Of a stretch of DNA of 64,000 bases, positions 42,357 to 52,399 are shown piece after piece. The stretch's first letter is position 1, and each line of letters starts with the position of its first letter. The position numbers and the translations under genes are program-made. Source of the DNA: RGIG3002 sp964449325 (GTDB taxonomy: Bacteria; Bacillota; Clostridia; Lachnospirales; Lachnospiraceae); contig CAYUYJ010000003.1 of NCBI GenBank assembly GCA_964449325.1, positions 1 to 64,000 on the forward strand, in the 5' to 3' direction. The notes under the pieces are model-generated. The model saw nothing but the letters and a program-made list of their open reading frames with translations, did not search any database and had not been told where the DNA came from.

Positions 42357-44927
42357 TTATTCTTCCTCTTCTTCGGTAGGTAAAATAATTTCTTCGTCTT
42401 CCTCATCCATGATAACCGGATTCTTTTCCTCTTCCGGAATATCCTCCATAGCATCATCGATATTTTCAAATTCCTGATTTCCGTTTGATACCTTTTCTCT
42501 TACCTTGGCAATCTTGGCAACCTTAACACCTTTATCAAGATTAATTAATTTTACACCGGAAGTAATTCTTCCTAACGTTGAAATGTCTTCCATGCGAAGC
42601 TGAATGATAATTCCTTCTGTAGTAATCATCATGATTTCATTATCATCTTTTACAGCCTTCACACCTACAACATCACCTGTTTTTTCAGTTATTTTGTAGC
42701 ATTTAACACCTTTTCCGCCACGTTTCTGTACCGTAAATTCATCCAGATAAGTACGTTTACCCATACCGTTTTCAGAAACAATCAGTAAGGAATCTCCCTG
42801 ATGGTCAAGCTGCATTCCTACAATTTCATCTCCATCCGATAAATTCATACCGATAACACCCATAGAATTTCTTCCTGTATGTCTGACATCGGTTTCTTTG
42901 AAACGGATACACATACCAAGCTTTGTTACAAGGAAAATTTCTGTATTTGCATCCGTTGTCTTTACTTCAATTAATTCATCATCTTCACGAAGATTAATTG
43001 CGGCAAGACCGTTTTTACGCACATTACTGTATTCCATAACGGAAGTTTTCTTTGCAATTCCGTTTTTTGTAATCATGAAAAGATTTTTATTTTCATCATA
43101 ATTCTTAATCGGTATCATGGCGGAAATTTTTTCACCCGGATTAAGCTGCAAAAGATTGATAATTGCTGTTCCTCTTGCTGTTCTTCCCGCCTCCGGTATT
43201 TCATATGCTTTCAAGCGGTATACACGTCCAAAATTCGTAAAGAACATCAGATAATGGTGGGTTGTAGTCATCAGCAAATCTTCGATATAATCATCTTCAA
43301 TTGTCTGCATTCCCTTAATACCCTTACCGCCTCTGTTTTGTGCCTTAAAGTTATCTACAGTCATTCTCTTAATATAACCAAGACTTGTCATGGCAATAAC
43401 CGTATTATCTCTCGGAATCAAATCTTCCATGGAAATATCAAACTGATCAAAACCGATTGCACTTCTTCTGTCGTCTCCGTATTTTTCGGAAATAATCAAA
43501 ATTTCTTCTTTAATAACACCTAACAAAAGCTTTTCATCGGCAAGAATTGCTTTTAGTTCTGCAATTTTTGCAACTAATTCTTTATGCTCATTTTCCAGTT
43601 TTTCTCTTTCCAAACCGGTAAGAGCACGCAGACGCATATCTACGATTGCCTGAGACTGCACATCCGTCAGCCCGAAACGTTCCATCAAACGTTCTTTTGC
43701 AATCTGTGTATTCTGGCTGCTTCTGATTATCTGAATAACTTCATCAATATTATCCAGCGCAATCAACAATCCCTGTAAAATATGATCACGTTCTTCTGCC
43801 TTATTTAAATCATATTTTGTTCTTCTGGTTACAACATCTTCCTGATGCTTTAAATAATAACCCAGCATATCCAAAAGATTCATAACCTTCGGTTCATTAT
43901 TTACAAGTGCAAGCATGATAATACCAAATGTATCCTGAAGCTGTGTATGTTTATAAAGCTGATTCATAATAACATTGGCATTGGCATCACGACGAAGCTC
44001 AATAACAATACGCATACCTTCACGGTTTGATTCATCACGAAGGTCTGTAATACCGTCAATTTTTTTATCTCTGACTAATTCTGCAATTTTTTCAATTAAT
44101 CTTGCTTTATTTACCATATAGGGAAGTTCCGTAACAATGATACGGCTCTTTCCGTTCGGCATAGTTTCAATATTCGTTACGGCACGTACCTTTACTTTTC
44201 CCCTTCCGGTACGATAAGCCTCTTCACTTCCTCTTGTGCCGAGAATCACTCCACCGGTAGGAAAATCCGGTCCTTTGATAATCTGTAAAATTTCTTCTAT
44301 TTCTGTCTCTCTGCCTTCTACTTTATTATCAATAATTTTTACAACCGCATGTATAACTTCTCTTAAGTTGTGAGGCGGAATATTTGTTGCCATACCTACA
44401 GCAATACCGGAAGTACCGTTTACCAAAAGATTAGGATAACGGCTCGGAAGTACCGTAGGTTCTTTCTCTGTTTCATCAAAGTTCGGTGCAAAATCAACAG
44501 TATCTTTATTTATATCTGCCAGAAGTTCCATGGAAATTTTACTTAATCTTGCTTCTGTATAACGCATGGCAGCAGCGCCGTCACCATCTACAGAACCAAA
44601 ATTTCCATGTCCGTCTACAAGCGGATAACGGGTAGACCACTCCTGTGCCATATTAACCAATGCTCCGTAAATGGAACTGTCGCCGTGAGGATGATATTTA
44701 CCCATTGTATCACCGACAATACGTGCACTTTTTCTGTGCGGCTTGTCGGGACCGTTATTCAATTCAATCATAGAGTATAAAACTCTTCGTTGAACCGGTT
44801 TTAAACCGTCTCTGACATCAGGAAGTGCACGGGAAGCAATAACACTCATGGCATAATCAATATAAGATTTTTCCATTGTTTTCTTCAAATCCACTTCATG
44901 AATTTTATCAAAAATCTGATCGTCCAT
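42357..44927 (-). CDS. gyrA: DNA gyrase subunit A
   Basis: The 856-residue subunit has the catalytic Tyr in AAMRYTEARLSK (about residue 123), the quinolone-region GDTMGKYHPHGDSSIY, and a C-terminal beta-pinwheel with the gyrase box form QNRGGKGIKG (about 555) and a related QKRGGKGVK. It ends with a strongly acidic tail (EEDEEIILPTEEEEE). With GyrB it introduces negative supercoils. Position 83/87-type residues read as Ser and normal, so no resistance change is obvious. It follows gyrB by about 50 bases. Confidence 0.97.
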   Translation of the reverse strand: MDDQIFDKIHEVDLKKTMEKSYIDYAMSVIASRALPDVRDGLKPVQRRVLYSMIELNNGPDKPHRKSARIVGDTMGKYHPHGDSSIYGALVNMAQEWSTRYPLVDGHGNFGSVDGDGAAAMRYTEARLSKISMELLADINKDTVDFAPNFDETEKEPTVLPSRYPNLLVNGTSGIAVGMATNIPPHNLREVIHAVVKIIDNKVEGRETEIEEILQIIKGPDFPTGGVILGTRGSEEAYRTGRGKVKVRAVTNIETMPNGKSRIIVTELPYMVNKARLIEKIAELVRDKKIDGITDLRDESNREGMRIVIELRRDANANVIMNQLYKHTQLQDTFGIIMLALVNNEPKVMNLLDMLGYYLKHQEDVVTRRTKYDLNKAEERDHILQGLLIALDNIDEVIQIIRSSQNTQIAKERLMERFGLTDVQSQAIVDMRLRALTGLEREKLENEHKELVAKIAELKAILADEKLLLGVIKEEILIISEKYGDDRRSAIGFDQFDISMEDLIPRDNTVIAMTSLGYIKRMTVDNFKAQNRGGKGIKGMQTIEDDYIEDLLMTTTHHYLMFFTNFGRVYRLKAYEIPEAGRTARGTAIINLLQLNPGEKISAMIPIKNYDENKNLFMITKNGIAKKTSVMEYSNVRKNGLAAINLREDDELIEVKTTDANTEIFLVTKLGMCIRFKETDVRHTGRNSMGVIGMNLSDGDEIVGMQLDHQGDSLLIVSENGMGKRTYLDEFTVQKRGGKGVKCYKITEKTGDVVGVKAVKDDNEIMMITTEGIIIQLRMEDISTLGRITSGVKLINLDKGVKVAKIAKVREKVSNGNQEFENIDDAMEDIPEEEKNPVIMDEEDEEIILPTEEEEE

Positions 44928-44978
44928 CTTTTCTCCTTACTTTGAAAAATCTAATAAATACATTAGATTTTTTATGCT

Positions 44979-46895
44979 TTAAATATCCAAATTCTTTACA
45001 TATTTTGCATTTTCTTCTATAAATTCACGTCTCGGTTCTACCTTGTCACCCATTAAAGTCGTAAATGTCAAATCCAGTTCCGATTCTGCTTCTTCGTTCA
45101 TGGAAACTCTTAAAAGAACTCTCTTTTCCGGATCCATAGTAGTATCCCAGAGCTGTTCAGCATCCATTTCTCCAAGTCCTTTATAACGTTGAATTTTATT
45201 ATTTTGGTCTCTTCCTACTTCTTTCAGAATATTATCCAGCTCTTCATCACTGTAGGCATACCACACTTTTTTATTTTTCTCCAGTTTATAAAGAGGCGGC
45301 TGTGCTAAATATACATATCCTCCCTTTATCAAATCCGGCATAAAACGATAAATAAATGTCAAAAGCAGTGTAGCAATATGTGCACCGTCCACGTCGGCAT
45401 CGGTCATAATAATAATTTTATGATAACGCAGCTTGCTGATATCAAAATCATCATGAATCCCTGTACCGAATGCAGTAATCATGGCTTTAATTTCTGCATT
45501 GGCATATATTTTATCAAGTCTTGCTTTTTCTACATTCAGAATTTTACCACGAAGAGGAAGAATTGCCTGTGTCGCACGGCTTCTTGCTGTTTTTGCAGAA
45601 CCACCCGCACTGTCTCCCTCTACAATATAAATTTCACAATTTTTCGGATCTTTATCAGAACAGTCCGCAAGCTTACCGGGAAGTGAGCTGTTTTCCAAAG
45701 CAGTTTTTCTTCTTGTTAAATCCCTTGCTTTTCTTGCCGCATCTCTTGCACGCTGCGCAAGAATCGATTTTTCGCAAATAATTTTTGCAACAGAAGGATT
45801 TTGTTCTAAAAAGTAAGTAAGCTGTTCACTTACAATACTGTCAACAGCACCTCTTGCTTCGGAATTTCCAAGCTTCTGCTTTGTCTGTCCTTCAAACTGA
45901 GGATCTTCAATTTTAACACTGACAATTGCTGTCAGTCCTTCCCTTATGTCTTCACCTGTTAAATTTGCTTCACTGTCTTTCAATAATTTGTTACTTCTTG
46001 CATAATCATTAAAAGTTTTCGTCAAAGCATTTCTGAAGCCTACCAAATGTGTACCGCCTTCCGGTGTTGTAATATTATTTACAAAACTGTATACACTTTC
46101 TGTATAAGAATCATTATGCTGGAGAGCAACTTCCACATATACGTTATTTTTACTTCCTTCAAAATACATAACGTTGTCATAAAGTGCTGCTTTGCTTTTA
46201 TTCAGATAAGTAACAAACTCTTTAATACCGCCTGCATAATGAAACTCTTTTACTTTCTGCGGTTCTTCTCTGTCATCTCTTAAAATAATGCGCAGATTTT
46301 TTGTAAGGAAAGCCATTTCACGGAATCTTTGCTTTAACGTATCATAATCATATACAGTTTCTTCAAAAATCGTTCCGTCCGGTTTGAAGGATACCTTTGT
46401 CCCTGTTTTTTCCGGCTCACATTCGCCAACAACTTTAAGAGGATAACATACATGTCCTCTCTCATAACGTTGTCTGTATATTTTTCCTTCTACAAAAATC
46501 TCTACTTCCAACCAATCGGAAAGAGCATTAACAACGGAAGCACCTACTCCGTGAAGTCCTCCGGATACTTTATATCCTCCACCGCCGAATTTTCCGCCTG
46601 CATGTAAAATAGTAAATACAACTTCCACAGCCGGAATACCCGCTTTATGATTAATCCCTACCGGAATCCCTCTTCCGTTATCTATAACTGTAATGGAATT
46701 ATCTTTGTTAATGGTAACATCAATTGTATCACAAAAACCTGCTAATGCTTCATCCACTGCATTATCCACGATTTCATATACCAAATGATGCAAACCTCTT
46801 ACAGAGGTACTTCCAATGTACATACCCGGTCTTTTTCTGACTGCTTCCAAGCCTTCCAAAATCTGAATCTGGTCTGCTCCGTATTCGTTACTCAT
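44979..46895 (-). CDS. gyrB: DNA gyrase subunit B
   Basis: The 638-residue ATPase subunit begins with the GHKL domain (NAVDEALAGFCD and GRGIPVG), then the transducer domain, then TOPRIM with EGDSAGGSA and IIMTDADVDGAHI, and ends with the short tail typical of Gram-positive GyrB (RYKGLGEMDAEQLWDTTM). GGAGG precedes the ATG. It lies between recF and gyrA, as in most Firmicutes origins. Confidence 0.97.
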   Translation of the reverse strand: MSNEYGADQIQILEGLEAVRKRPGMYIGSTSVRGLHHLVYEIVDNAVDEALAGFCDTIDVTINKDNSITVIDNGRGIPVGINHKAGIPAVEVVFTILHAGGKFGGGGYKVSGGLHGVGASVVNALSDWLEVEIFVEGKIYRQRYERGHVCYPLKVVGECEPEKTGTKVSFKPDGTIFEETVYDYDTLKQRFREMAFLTKNLRIILRDDREEPQKVKEFHYAGGIKEFVTYLNKSKAALYDNVMYFEGSKNNVYVEVALQHNDSYTESVYSFVNNITTPEGGTHLVGFRNALTKTFNDYARSNKLLKDSEANLTGEDIREGLTAIVSVKIEDPQFEGQTKQKLGNSEARGAVDSIVSEQLTYFLEQNPSVAKIICEKSILAQRARDAARKARDLTRRKTALENSSLPGKLADCSDKDPKNCEIYIVEGDSAGGSAKTARSRATQAILPLRGKILNVEKARLDKIYANAEIKAMITAFGTGIHDDFDISKLRYHKIIIMTDADVDGAHIATLLLTFIYRFMPDLIKGGYVYLAQPPLYKLEKNKKVWYAYSDEELDNILKEVGRDQNNKIQRYKGLGEMDAEQLWDTTMDPEKRVLLRVSMNEEAESELDLTFTTLMGDKVEPRREFIEENAKYVKNLDI

Positions 46896-46959
46896 GCCAA
46901 TCCTCCAATTTTTTATCTGTTCTCATTTGAACAATAAGCACCATTATGCCCTTTATATT

Positions 46960-48042
46960 TTATTTTCTTTCCACAACACCATTTGTTACACTGTAAACTC
47001 TGTTAATTTCAAAACGGTTATTTACAAATTCATCTAATCCCGTACATGTAATAATTGTTTGTATATCACCAATACTGTTTAAAAGATAATTTTGTCTGTT
47101 GCTGTCAAGCTCCGACAAAACATCATCCAGTAAAAGTACAGGTGTATCCTTTGTTATTTTTTTTACAAGTTCTATTTCCGATAATTTCAAAGAAAGCGCC
47201 GCAGTTCTTTGCTGCCCCTGAGAACCGAATTTTCTGATATCCACATCATTTACAATAAAAGCAAAATCATCTCTGTGAGGACCTACCGTTGTCTGTTTTA
47301 GACGAATATCTTTCTCCTGATTCACCCGAAGCTTGCTTTCATAATTTTCTATAGAGACATCCGGCTCATATTTTATAATCAATTCTTCCTTATCTCCGGA
47401 TAATTTCTTATGTATATCAAAAATAATTTCATTTAACTGTGAAACAAAAAGCTGACGTCTTTCAATAATCTTACTTCCAAAAGATAATAACTGAGAATCC
47501 CATATATTCAGTGTATCCTTCAAATCAGGGTTCATATACAAATCTTTCAAAAGTTTATTTCTTTGATTCACTATTTTATTATAATGATTCAAATTATAAA
47601 GATAGAAATTGTCCAATTGGCACAATTCCATATCTACAAATCTTCTGCGCTCCGCCGGACCATTTTTTATAATACTTAAATCTTCGGGAGAGAAGAAAAC
47701 TACATTCAATAAACCTAATAATTCAGCAGCTTTCTTTATTTTCTGTCCGTTAATTGCAATTCCCTTTGATTTACTCTTTCTTAAGTGCATATCCACTTTG
47801 TATTCCATATCTTCTTTTTCAAGATAAGTCCTTATATGCGCTTCATCAAATCCAAATCTTATAATATCTGAATCTTTGCTGCTTTTATGTGATTTCGTAG
47901 TGGAAGAAAGATAAATTGCTTCCAGAATATTCGTCTTTCCCTGGGCATTATCTCCAAAAAGAATATTAGTTCCACGGTCAAACTCGATTTCCAATGTCTC
48001 GTAATTTCTGAAATCTGCCAGTTCCAGTGATTTAATAATCAT
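46960..48042 (-). CDS. recF: DNA replication and repair protein RecF
   Basis: The 360-residue SMC-like ATPase has Walker A GDNAQGKTN (about residues 30-38), a central helical arm, the signature SQGQQRTAALSLKL and Walker B PVLLLDDVLSELD. It helps load RecA at gapped DNA with RecO and RecR. It starts ten bases after the S4 gene, in the standard dnaN-S4-recF-gyrB order. Confidence 0.97.
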   Translation of the reverse strand: MIIKSLELADFRNYETLEIEFDRGTNILFGDNAQGKTNILEAIYLSSTTKSHKSSKDSDIIRFGFDEAHIRTYLEKEDMEYKVDMHLRKSKSKGIAINGQKIKKAAELLGLLNVVFFSPEDLSIIKNGPAERRRFVDMELCQLDNFYLYNLNHYNKIVNQRNKLLKDLYMNPDLKDTLNIWDSQLLSFGSKIIERRQLFVSQLNEIIFDIHKKLSGDKEELIIKYEPDVSIENYESKLRVNQEKDIRLKQTTVGPHRDDFAFIVNDVDIRKFGSQGQQRTAALSLKLSEIELVKKITKDTPVLLLDDVLSELDSNRQNYLLNSIGDIQTIITCTGLDEFVNNRFEINRVYSVTNGVVERK

Positions 48043-48051
48043 TTTTAACCT

Positions 48052-48261
48052 CTATTTTGATATTTTAATTTTCTCGCCGTCAAACTCTACAATATCACCG
48101 TCAACCAGCTTTTTACCACGCTGAAGTTCCACTTCACCGTTCACCTTTACGAGTCCGTCCTGAACTGCATACTTTGCATCCACACCGGATTCGACCAGTC
48201 CTGCCACCTTAAGCGCCTGACCGAGTTTTATAAAATCATCCCTTAATTTAACTGTTTCCAT
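48052..48261 (-). CDS. yaaA: S4-domain RNA-binding protein (YaaA/RlbA type)
   Basis: The 69-residue protein is a lone S4 domain (DDFIKLGQALKVAGLVESGVDA, then VKVNGEVELQRGKKL). This small gene between dnaN and recF is a constant part of Firmicutes origins; Bacillus YaaA is linked to 50S ribosomal subunit assembly. Confidence 0.92.
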   Translation of the reverse strand: METVKLRDDFIKLGQALKVAGLVESGVDAKYAVQDGLVKVNGEVELQRGKKLVDGDIVEFDGEKIKISK

Positions 48262-48331
48262 AATTTTTTCCTTCTATTTATTTACAATTGTAACAATTCC
48301 ATGTGTATTTCACATTTCATTTTTTCTATCC

Positions 48332-49441
48332 TTAACTTACAGTTGTAAAATTAACAGGCAATATCAGATAAATATAGCTCTCTTCCGGGTTTTTGATAAA
48401 GCAAGGTGCCTTTGGATTTACCAGATATATTTCAATCTCCTCATCATCAATAACCTTCAGTGCATCAATAAGGAATTTCGGATTAAATCCAATCATTAAA
48501 TCTTTTCCGTTTTTGGTAATATCAATTTCTTCGTTCATACTACCGACTGTAGAATTAATTTTTAATTCCATTGTATCATCTGTAATATTAATAATAATTG
48601 GTTTTTTATCGCCTTCTTTTACAAGGAGAGTAGCTCTGTCTATACAATTCAAAAATTCCTTCTTATTGATTTTTACTTTTGTTTCATAATCACTGGAAAG
48701 CATCTGGTCAATTTTGAAATATTCTCCTTCAATCAGACGGGATACTACAACCGTATTATCAAATTCAAATACAACATGCTTATCGGTAAAGAAAATGCTT
48801 ACATCCTTATCCGTATCACCGGACAAAATTTTACTTACTTCATTTAAAGTTTTTCCCGGTACAACTACTTTTTTGTTTGTATATTCATTTTTAAGTTCAA
48901 TTTTACGTATAGAAATTCTATGTCCGTCAAGGGAAACTACTTTTAATTCTTTTCCGTTAATTTCAAATAATTCACCTGTCATTAATTTGTTATTATCATT
49001 ATCGGAAATGGAGAAAATAGTCTGACGTACAATTTCCTTTAAAGTAAACTGGGAAACAATAACGGAATCTTCTCTTTCTATTAATGGAAGATAAGAGAAA
49101 TCTTCTCCTGATTTTCCTATAATATTAAATTTTGCTTTTTCACAGGTAATTGTTGTTTTATAAGAAGAATCTGTTTCTATTGTAATATCACTGTCAGGAA
49201 GTTTTCTTACAATTTCCAAAAATATTTTTGCATCCAAAGCTATAATACCTTTTTCAACAATATCACCTTCAATCGTTGTTTCAATACCAAGTTCCATATC
49301 ATTTGCCGTTAATTTAATAACACCCTTAGTTGCATCTACAAGTATACATTCTAAAATAGACATTGTAGTTTTGCTTGGTACTGCCTTGGATACGATTTGA
49401 ACACCATTTAAAAGATTAGACTTAGAACAAACTAATTTCAT
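48332..49441 (-). CDS. dnaN: DNA polymerase III beta subunit (sliding clamp)
   Basis: This protein of about 369 residues has the three repeated clamp domains and the typical C-terminus YLILPVNF (close to the usual LPMR end). It tethers the replicative polymerase to DNA and hosts clamp-binding partners. I chose ATG 49441, with GGAG eleven bases before it; an in-frame start twelve codons earlier is not supported. Fewer than 360 bases separate it from dnaA, and these contain DnaA boxes. Confidence 0.96.
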   Translation of the reverse strand: MKLVCSKSNLLNGVQIVSKAVPSKTTMSILECILVDATKGVIKLTANDMELGIETTIEGDIVEKGIIALDAKIFLEIVRKLPDSDITIETDSSYKTTITCEKAKFNIIGKSGEDFSYLPLIEREDSVIVSQFTLKEIVRQTIFSISDNDNNKLMTGELFEINGKELKVVSLDGHRISIRKIELKNEYTNKKVVVPGKTLNEVSKILSGDTDKDVSIFFTDKHVVFEFDNTVVVSRLIEGEYFKIDQMLSSDYETKVKINKKEFLNCIDRATLLVKEGDKKPIIINITDDTMELKINSTVGSMNEEIDITKNGKDLMIGFNPKFLIDALKVIDDEEIEIYLVNPKAPCFIKNPEESYIYLILPVNFTTVS

Positions 49442-49800
49442 AATGTGTAAAACTCCCTTCGTGTATGTGTGTATCAATTTTGAAATGTAAATACATATAA
49501 ATTATTAATGTATTCAGTAGTATACTTAGTAATAGTTGTTGATATGTGTATAACCTTATTTATTATACTATTTATCAGCAAAAAAGAAAATGTTTTCATC
49601 GTGAAAAACTTTTTTTTAAACAAGGATAACTTCATTTTTATTCACAGCCTCAAAATAACCTGAAAAATATGTTAAAAGTTATTCTCATGTTTTCAACACA
49701 ATAACCACAGCTGAAAATATACAAATGTGATTAAGATGTTGAAAACTTTTTTTAGTAGAATAATTCAGTTATCCACATATTCACATAGGTATGTGGATAA
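49442..49800. other. Origin region between dnaA and dnaN with DnaA boxes
   Basis: Perfect boxes TTATCCACA at 49769-49777 and its inverse TGTGGATAA at 49792-49800 lie next to the dnaA stop codon. A TTATTCACA variant is at 49638-49646, and further weak matches occur between. The dnaN promoter must also be here. In Bacillus and relatives, boxes on both sides of dnaA form a bipartite origin. Confidence 0.8.
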
Positions 49801-51192
49801 CTAGGTTGGATTTATTTTCTTTTTAATAATTTCAATTTTATTTTTAAGCTCTTCATTTGTTTTAATTTCTTCAGCTATTTTTTCAATACCATGAATGATA
49901 GTAGTATGATCTTTCTTTCCGAGTATTTTAGCTATCTGGGACAAAGAGGTTGTTGTTAAAGTTCTGCAAAGGTACATCACAACCTGTCTTGGAAGAACAA
50001 ATTCGGAATTTCTCTTTTTTGAGGTAATATCATCTGAAGTAACACCAAAGTGTTCTGCAACTATGCTGATAATAAGGTGAGGTGTAACCTCTTTTGTCTG
50101 ACCCGGATAAATAATATCTTTCAATGCCTCTTCCGCAAGTTCCAGGGTAAGTTCTACTTTATTCAATTTTGCAAAAGCAATAATTTTATTGAAAGCTCCT
50201 TCTAATTCGCGGATATTGGATTTAATATTGGTAGCGATATACTGAATAATCTCATCATTTATTTCTTTATCACAGTTTTCTGCATTTTTACGGAGAATTG
50301 CCATACGGGTTTCATAATCAGGTGGCTGTATATCTGCAATTAATCCCCACTCAAATCGGGAACGGAAACGTTCTTCTAAGGTTTCCATTTCTTTAGGAGG
50401 TTTATCAGAGGATAAAATAATCTGTTTTCCGGCTGCATGAAGTACATTAAAGGTGTGGAAAAATTCCTCCTGTGTACTTTCTTTTCCTATGATAAACTGT
50501 ACATCGTCGACCATCAGGACATCTACGGTTCTGTATTTTTCACGCAGTTTTGTCATAGCAGCAGCATTACCGCTACGGATAGATTCGATTACTTCGTTTG
50601 TAAATGCTTCGGAAGTAACGTAAAGAATCTTCATATTAGGATTCTGTTCCAAAATAAAATGTCCGATAGAGTGCATAAGGTGGGTTTTTCCAAGTCCTGC
50701 ACCACCGTAAAGATATAGTGGATTATAGGCTTCGCCGGGAGATTCTGCAACAGCAAGGGATGCGGAATGAGCAAACTTATTGTTGCTTCCTACGACGAAG
50801 GTATCAAATTTATATTTTGGATTCAGATTGGCATTTTCGTAATTGATGTTGTAAACAGGATTGGAAGAAACAGAAACCTCGTGTCCTTCATGGTCTTGTG
50901 AGGAAACATCTTTTTCTAATATAAAGGAAATGTCGTATTCTTCATCCATCATTTCAGAAATGGTAACTTGAAAAAAGCTTTTATACTTCGCGGAAATATA
51001 GTTGAGAGCATGTCCCTGATCAGAAGGAATAATAATCGTTACCATATTATTTTCTACTTTGTGGAGTTTAAGGGGAGCCACCCATGTATTAAAGGAAATT
51101 TTTGATAAGTCATATTCCTTCTGGATAGTGTTTTTTATTGTTTCCCAGTTATTTTTTATCATTTCAAAACTTTCTTTATTGCTTAATTCCAT
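49801..51192 (-). CDS. dnaA: Chromosomal replication initiator DnaA
   Basis: The 463-residue protein has N-terminal domain I (about 10-85), a short linker, the AAA+ domain (Walker A GGAGLGKTH, about residue 170; Walker B LMVDDVQF) and C-terminal domain IV with the box-recognition motif KDHTTIIHGIEKI. GGAGG lies eight bases before the ATG. DnaA boxes flank the gene on both sides. Confidence 0.98.
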   Translation of the reverse strand: MELSNKESFEMIKNNWETIKNTIQKEYDLSKISFNTWVAPLKLHKVENNMVTIIIPSDQGHALNYISAKYKSFFQVTISEMMDEEYDISFILEKDVSSQDHEGHEVSVSSNPVYNINYENANLNPKYKFDTFVVGSNNKFAHSASLAVAESPGEAYNPLYLYGGAGLGKTHLMHSIGHFILEQNPNMKILYVTSEAFTNEVIESIRSGNAAAMTKLREKYRTVDVLMVDDVQFIIGKESTQEEFFHTFNVLHAAGKQIILSSDKPPKEMETLEERFRSRFEWGLIADIQPPDYETRMAILRKNAENCDKEINDEIIQYIATNIKSNIRELEGAFNKIIAFAKLNKVELTLELAEEALKDIIYPGQTKEVTPHLIISIVAEHFGVTSDDITSKKRNSEFVLPRQVVMYLCRTLTTTSLSQIAKILGKKDHTTIIHGIEKIAEEIKTNEELKNKIEIIKKKINPT

Positions 51193-51272
51193 CTATTATG
51201 CCTCCGGTTTACCTGATTAAATAAAGAGAGGTAAGTATTTTAATCTGTTAAAAATCGAAATATCTCTACTCT

Positions 51273-51301
51273 ATATTAATATAAATAAGTAAAAATATCA
51301 A
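51273..51301 (-). promoter_or_regulatory. Candidate dnaA promoter
   Basis: On the minus strand TTGATA (51296-51301) and TAATAT (51273-51278) are 17 bp apart. A perfect DnaA box begins 20 bases upstream (51321), which fits DnaA autoregulation. Confidence 0.45.
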
Positions 51302-51677
51302 ATGAATCTTAAGAACAAACTGTGGATAAAGATATTCACATTATGTTAATAATAATTTGAATGGTTAACATAGTATTTTTATATAAAAAAAATTATGTGG
51401 ATAAGTAAAAAATGATATTACACAATATCCACACCCATATTATCAACATTTGTGATATAAAAAAAATTGTTTTTCACAGAAAAAATGAAAGTTATCCACA
51501 AGTTATTCACAAAATGTGGATATATTTATGTAAATTAGTTATTTGTAAACCAAAATAAAAATCAATGTGGAAAAGATATAGTAAAACTATTGGTAAATCT
51601 AGATGTAGTAATTTCTAAATAGTAAAACAACTAGATATTGAAAATAAAAAATAATAATAAAAAAACTCCCATTTTAC
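51302..51677. other. Chromosomal origin oriC, main DnaA-box cluster and AT-rich region
   Basis: The stretch between dnaA and rpmH carries perfect DnaA boxes at 51321-51329, 51396-51404 and 51492-51500 (TTATCCACA or its inverse), a TTATTCACA at 51503-51511, and one-mismatch forms at 51425-51433 and 51515-51523. To the right lies a very AT-rich stretch (about 51580-51660) with TAATAATAA at about 51651-51659, suitable as unwinding element. Gene polarity switches exactly here, from minus on the left to plus on the right. Confidence 0.9.
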
Positions 51678-51706
51678 TTGACGTTTCGCCACTTTTTGTA
51701 TATAAT
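51678..51706 (+). promoter_or_regulatory. Consensus sigma-A promoter of rpmH
   Basis: TTGACG (51678-51683), 17 bp, TATAAT (51701-51706). Transcription should start near 51713, about 105 bases before rpmH. Confidence 0.88.
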
Positions 51707-51817
51707 TGCTAAAGATATTTTCCTACACAAAGGCATAAGTTTGCCTATTTATGAAATTAAAAAATTTGTTTACCTTATCTTATAGATGTAAGGTTCGTTA
51801 GAAGGAGGTGCAATATT

Positions 51818-51952
51818 ATGAAAATGACATTTCAGCCTAAGAAAAGACAGAGATCTAAGGTTCATGGTTTCAGAGCAAGAATGAGTACTCCGGGAGGAAG
51901 AAAAGTACTTGCAGCCAGAAGAGCAAAAGGAAGAAAGAAATTATCAGCATAG
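51818..51952 (+). CDS. rpmH: 50S ribosomal protein L34
   Basis: The 44-residue basic protein starts MKMTFQPKKRQRSKVHGF and ends GRKKLSA, the standard bacterial L34 sequence and length. AAGGAGGTG precedes the ATG by seven bases. It is the first gene of the rightward origin cluster. Confidence 0.97.
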   Translation: MKMTFQPKKRQRSKVHGFRARMSTPGGRKVLAARRAKGRKKLSA

Positions 51953-51977
51953 GCCGCATTTATGTGGCCTTTTTTTC
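51951..51977 (+). terminator. Terminator or attenuator after rpmH
   Basis: GGCCGCAT pairs with ATGTGGCC around a very short loop, followed by seven T. It overlaps the rpmH stop codon and would make L34 more abundant than the downstream rnpA product. Confidence 0.8.
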
Positions 51978-52026
51978 TAGCATATTATAAATTAATGTTA
52001 GAAACATGCAGGTAACAGGAGCGTCA

Positions 52027-52380
52027 ATGAAAAACTCAGAATCATTGAAAAAAACTTATGAATTCCAGAATGTTTACCGTAATGGTAAGTCCTATGCAAA
52101 TAAGTATCTTGTTATGTATGTGTTGGAAAATAATCTTGAAAAAAACAGACTTGGAATTTCAGTAAGCAAAAAGGTAGGAAACAGTGTAGTAAGACACAGA
52201 GTTACGAGATTAGTAAGAGAAAGTTACAGACTGCATGAAAATATATTCAATAGTGGTTTGGATATAGTAGTCGTCGCAAGAAACAGCGCTTCCGATATAG
52301 GTTATGCTGAAGTTGAAAGCGCATTATTACATCTTGGAAAGTTGCATAAGATAATGAAAACATGGTTTGATTTTGATTAG
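52027..52380 (+). CDS. rnpA: Ribonuclease P protein component
   Basis: The 117-residue basic protein binds the RNase P RNA and helps mature tRNA 5' ends. The family's RNR-type block appears as NRLGISVSKKVGNSVVRHRVTRLVRE (positions about 45-70, here cited as KKVGNSVVRHRVTR). ATG 52027 follows GGAG by five bases; the seven codons before it are unsupported. Its end overlaps no gene; yidD starts 20 bases later. Confidence 0.96.
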   Translation: MKNSESLKKTYEFQNVYRNGKSYANKYLVMYVLENNLEKNRLGISVSKKVGNSVVRHRVTRLVRESYRLHENIFNSGLDIVVVARNSASDIGYAEVESALLHLGKLHKIMKTWFDFD

Positions 52381-52399
52381 ATTACAGGGTGTAAACAAT

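Noticed and set aside
42898..47827. Plus-strand open frames opposite gyrA, gyrB and recF
   Set aside because: They are antisense to conserved housekeeping genes, have no ribosome-binding sites and show no recognisable domains.
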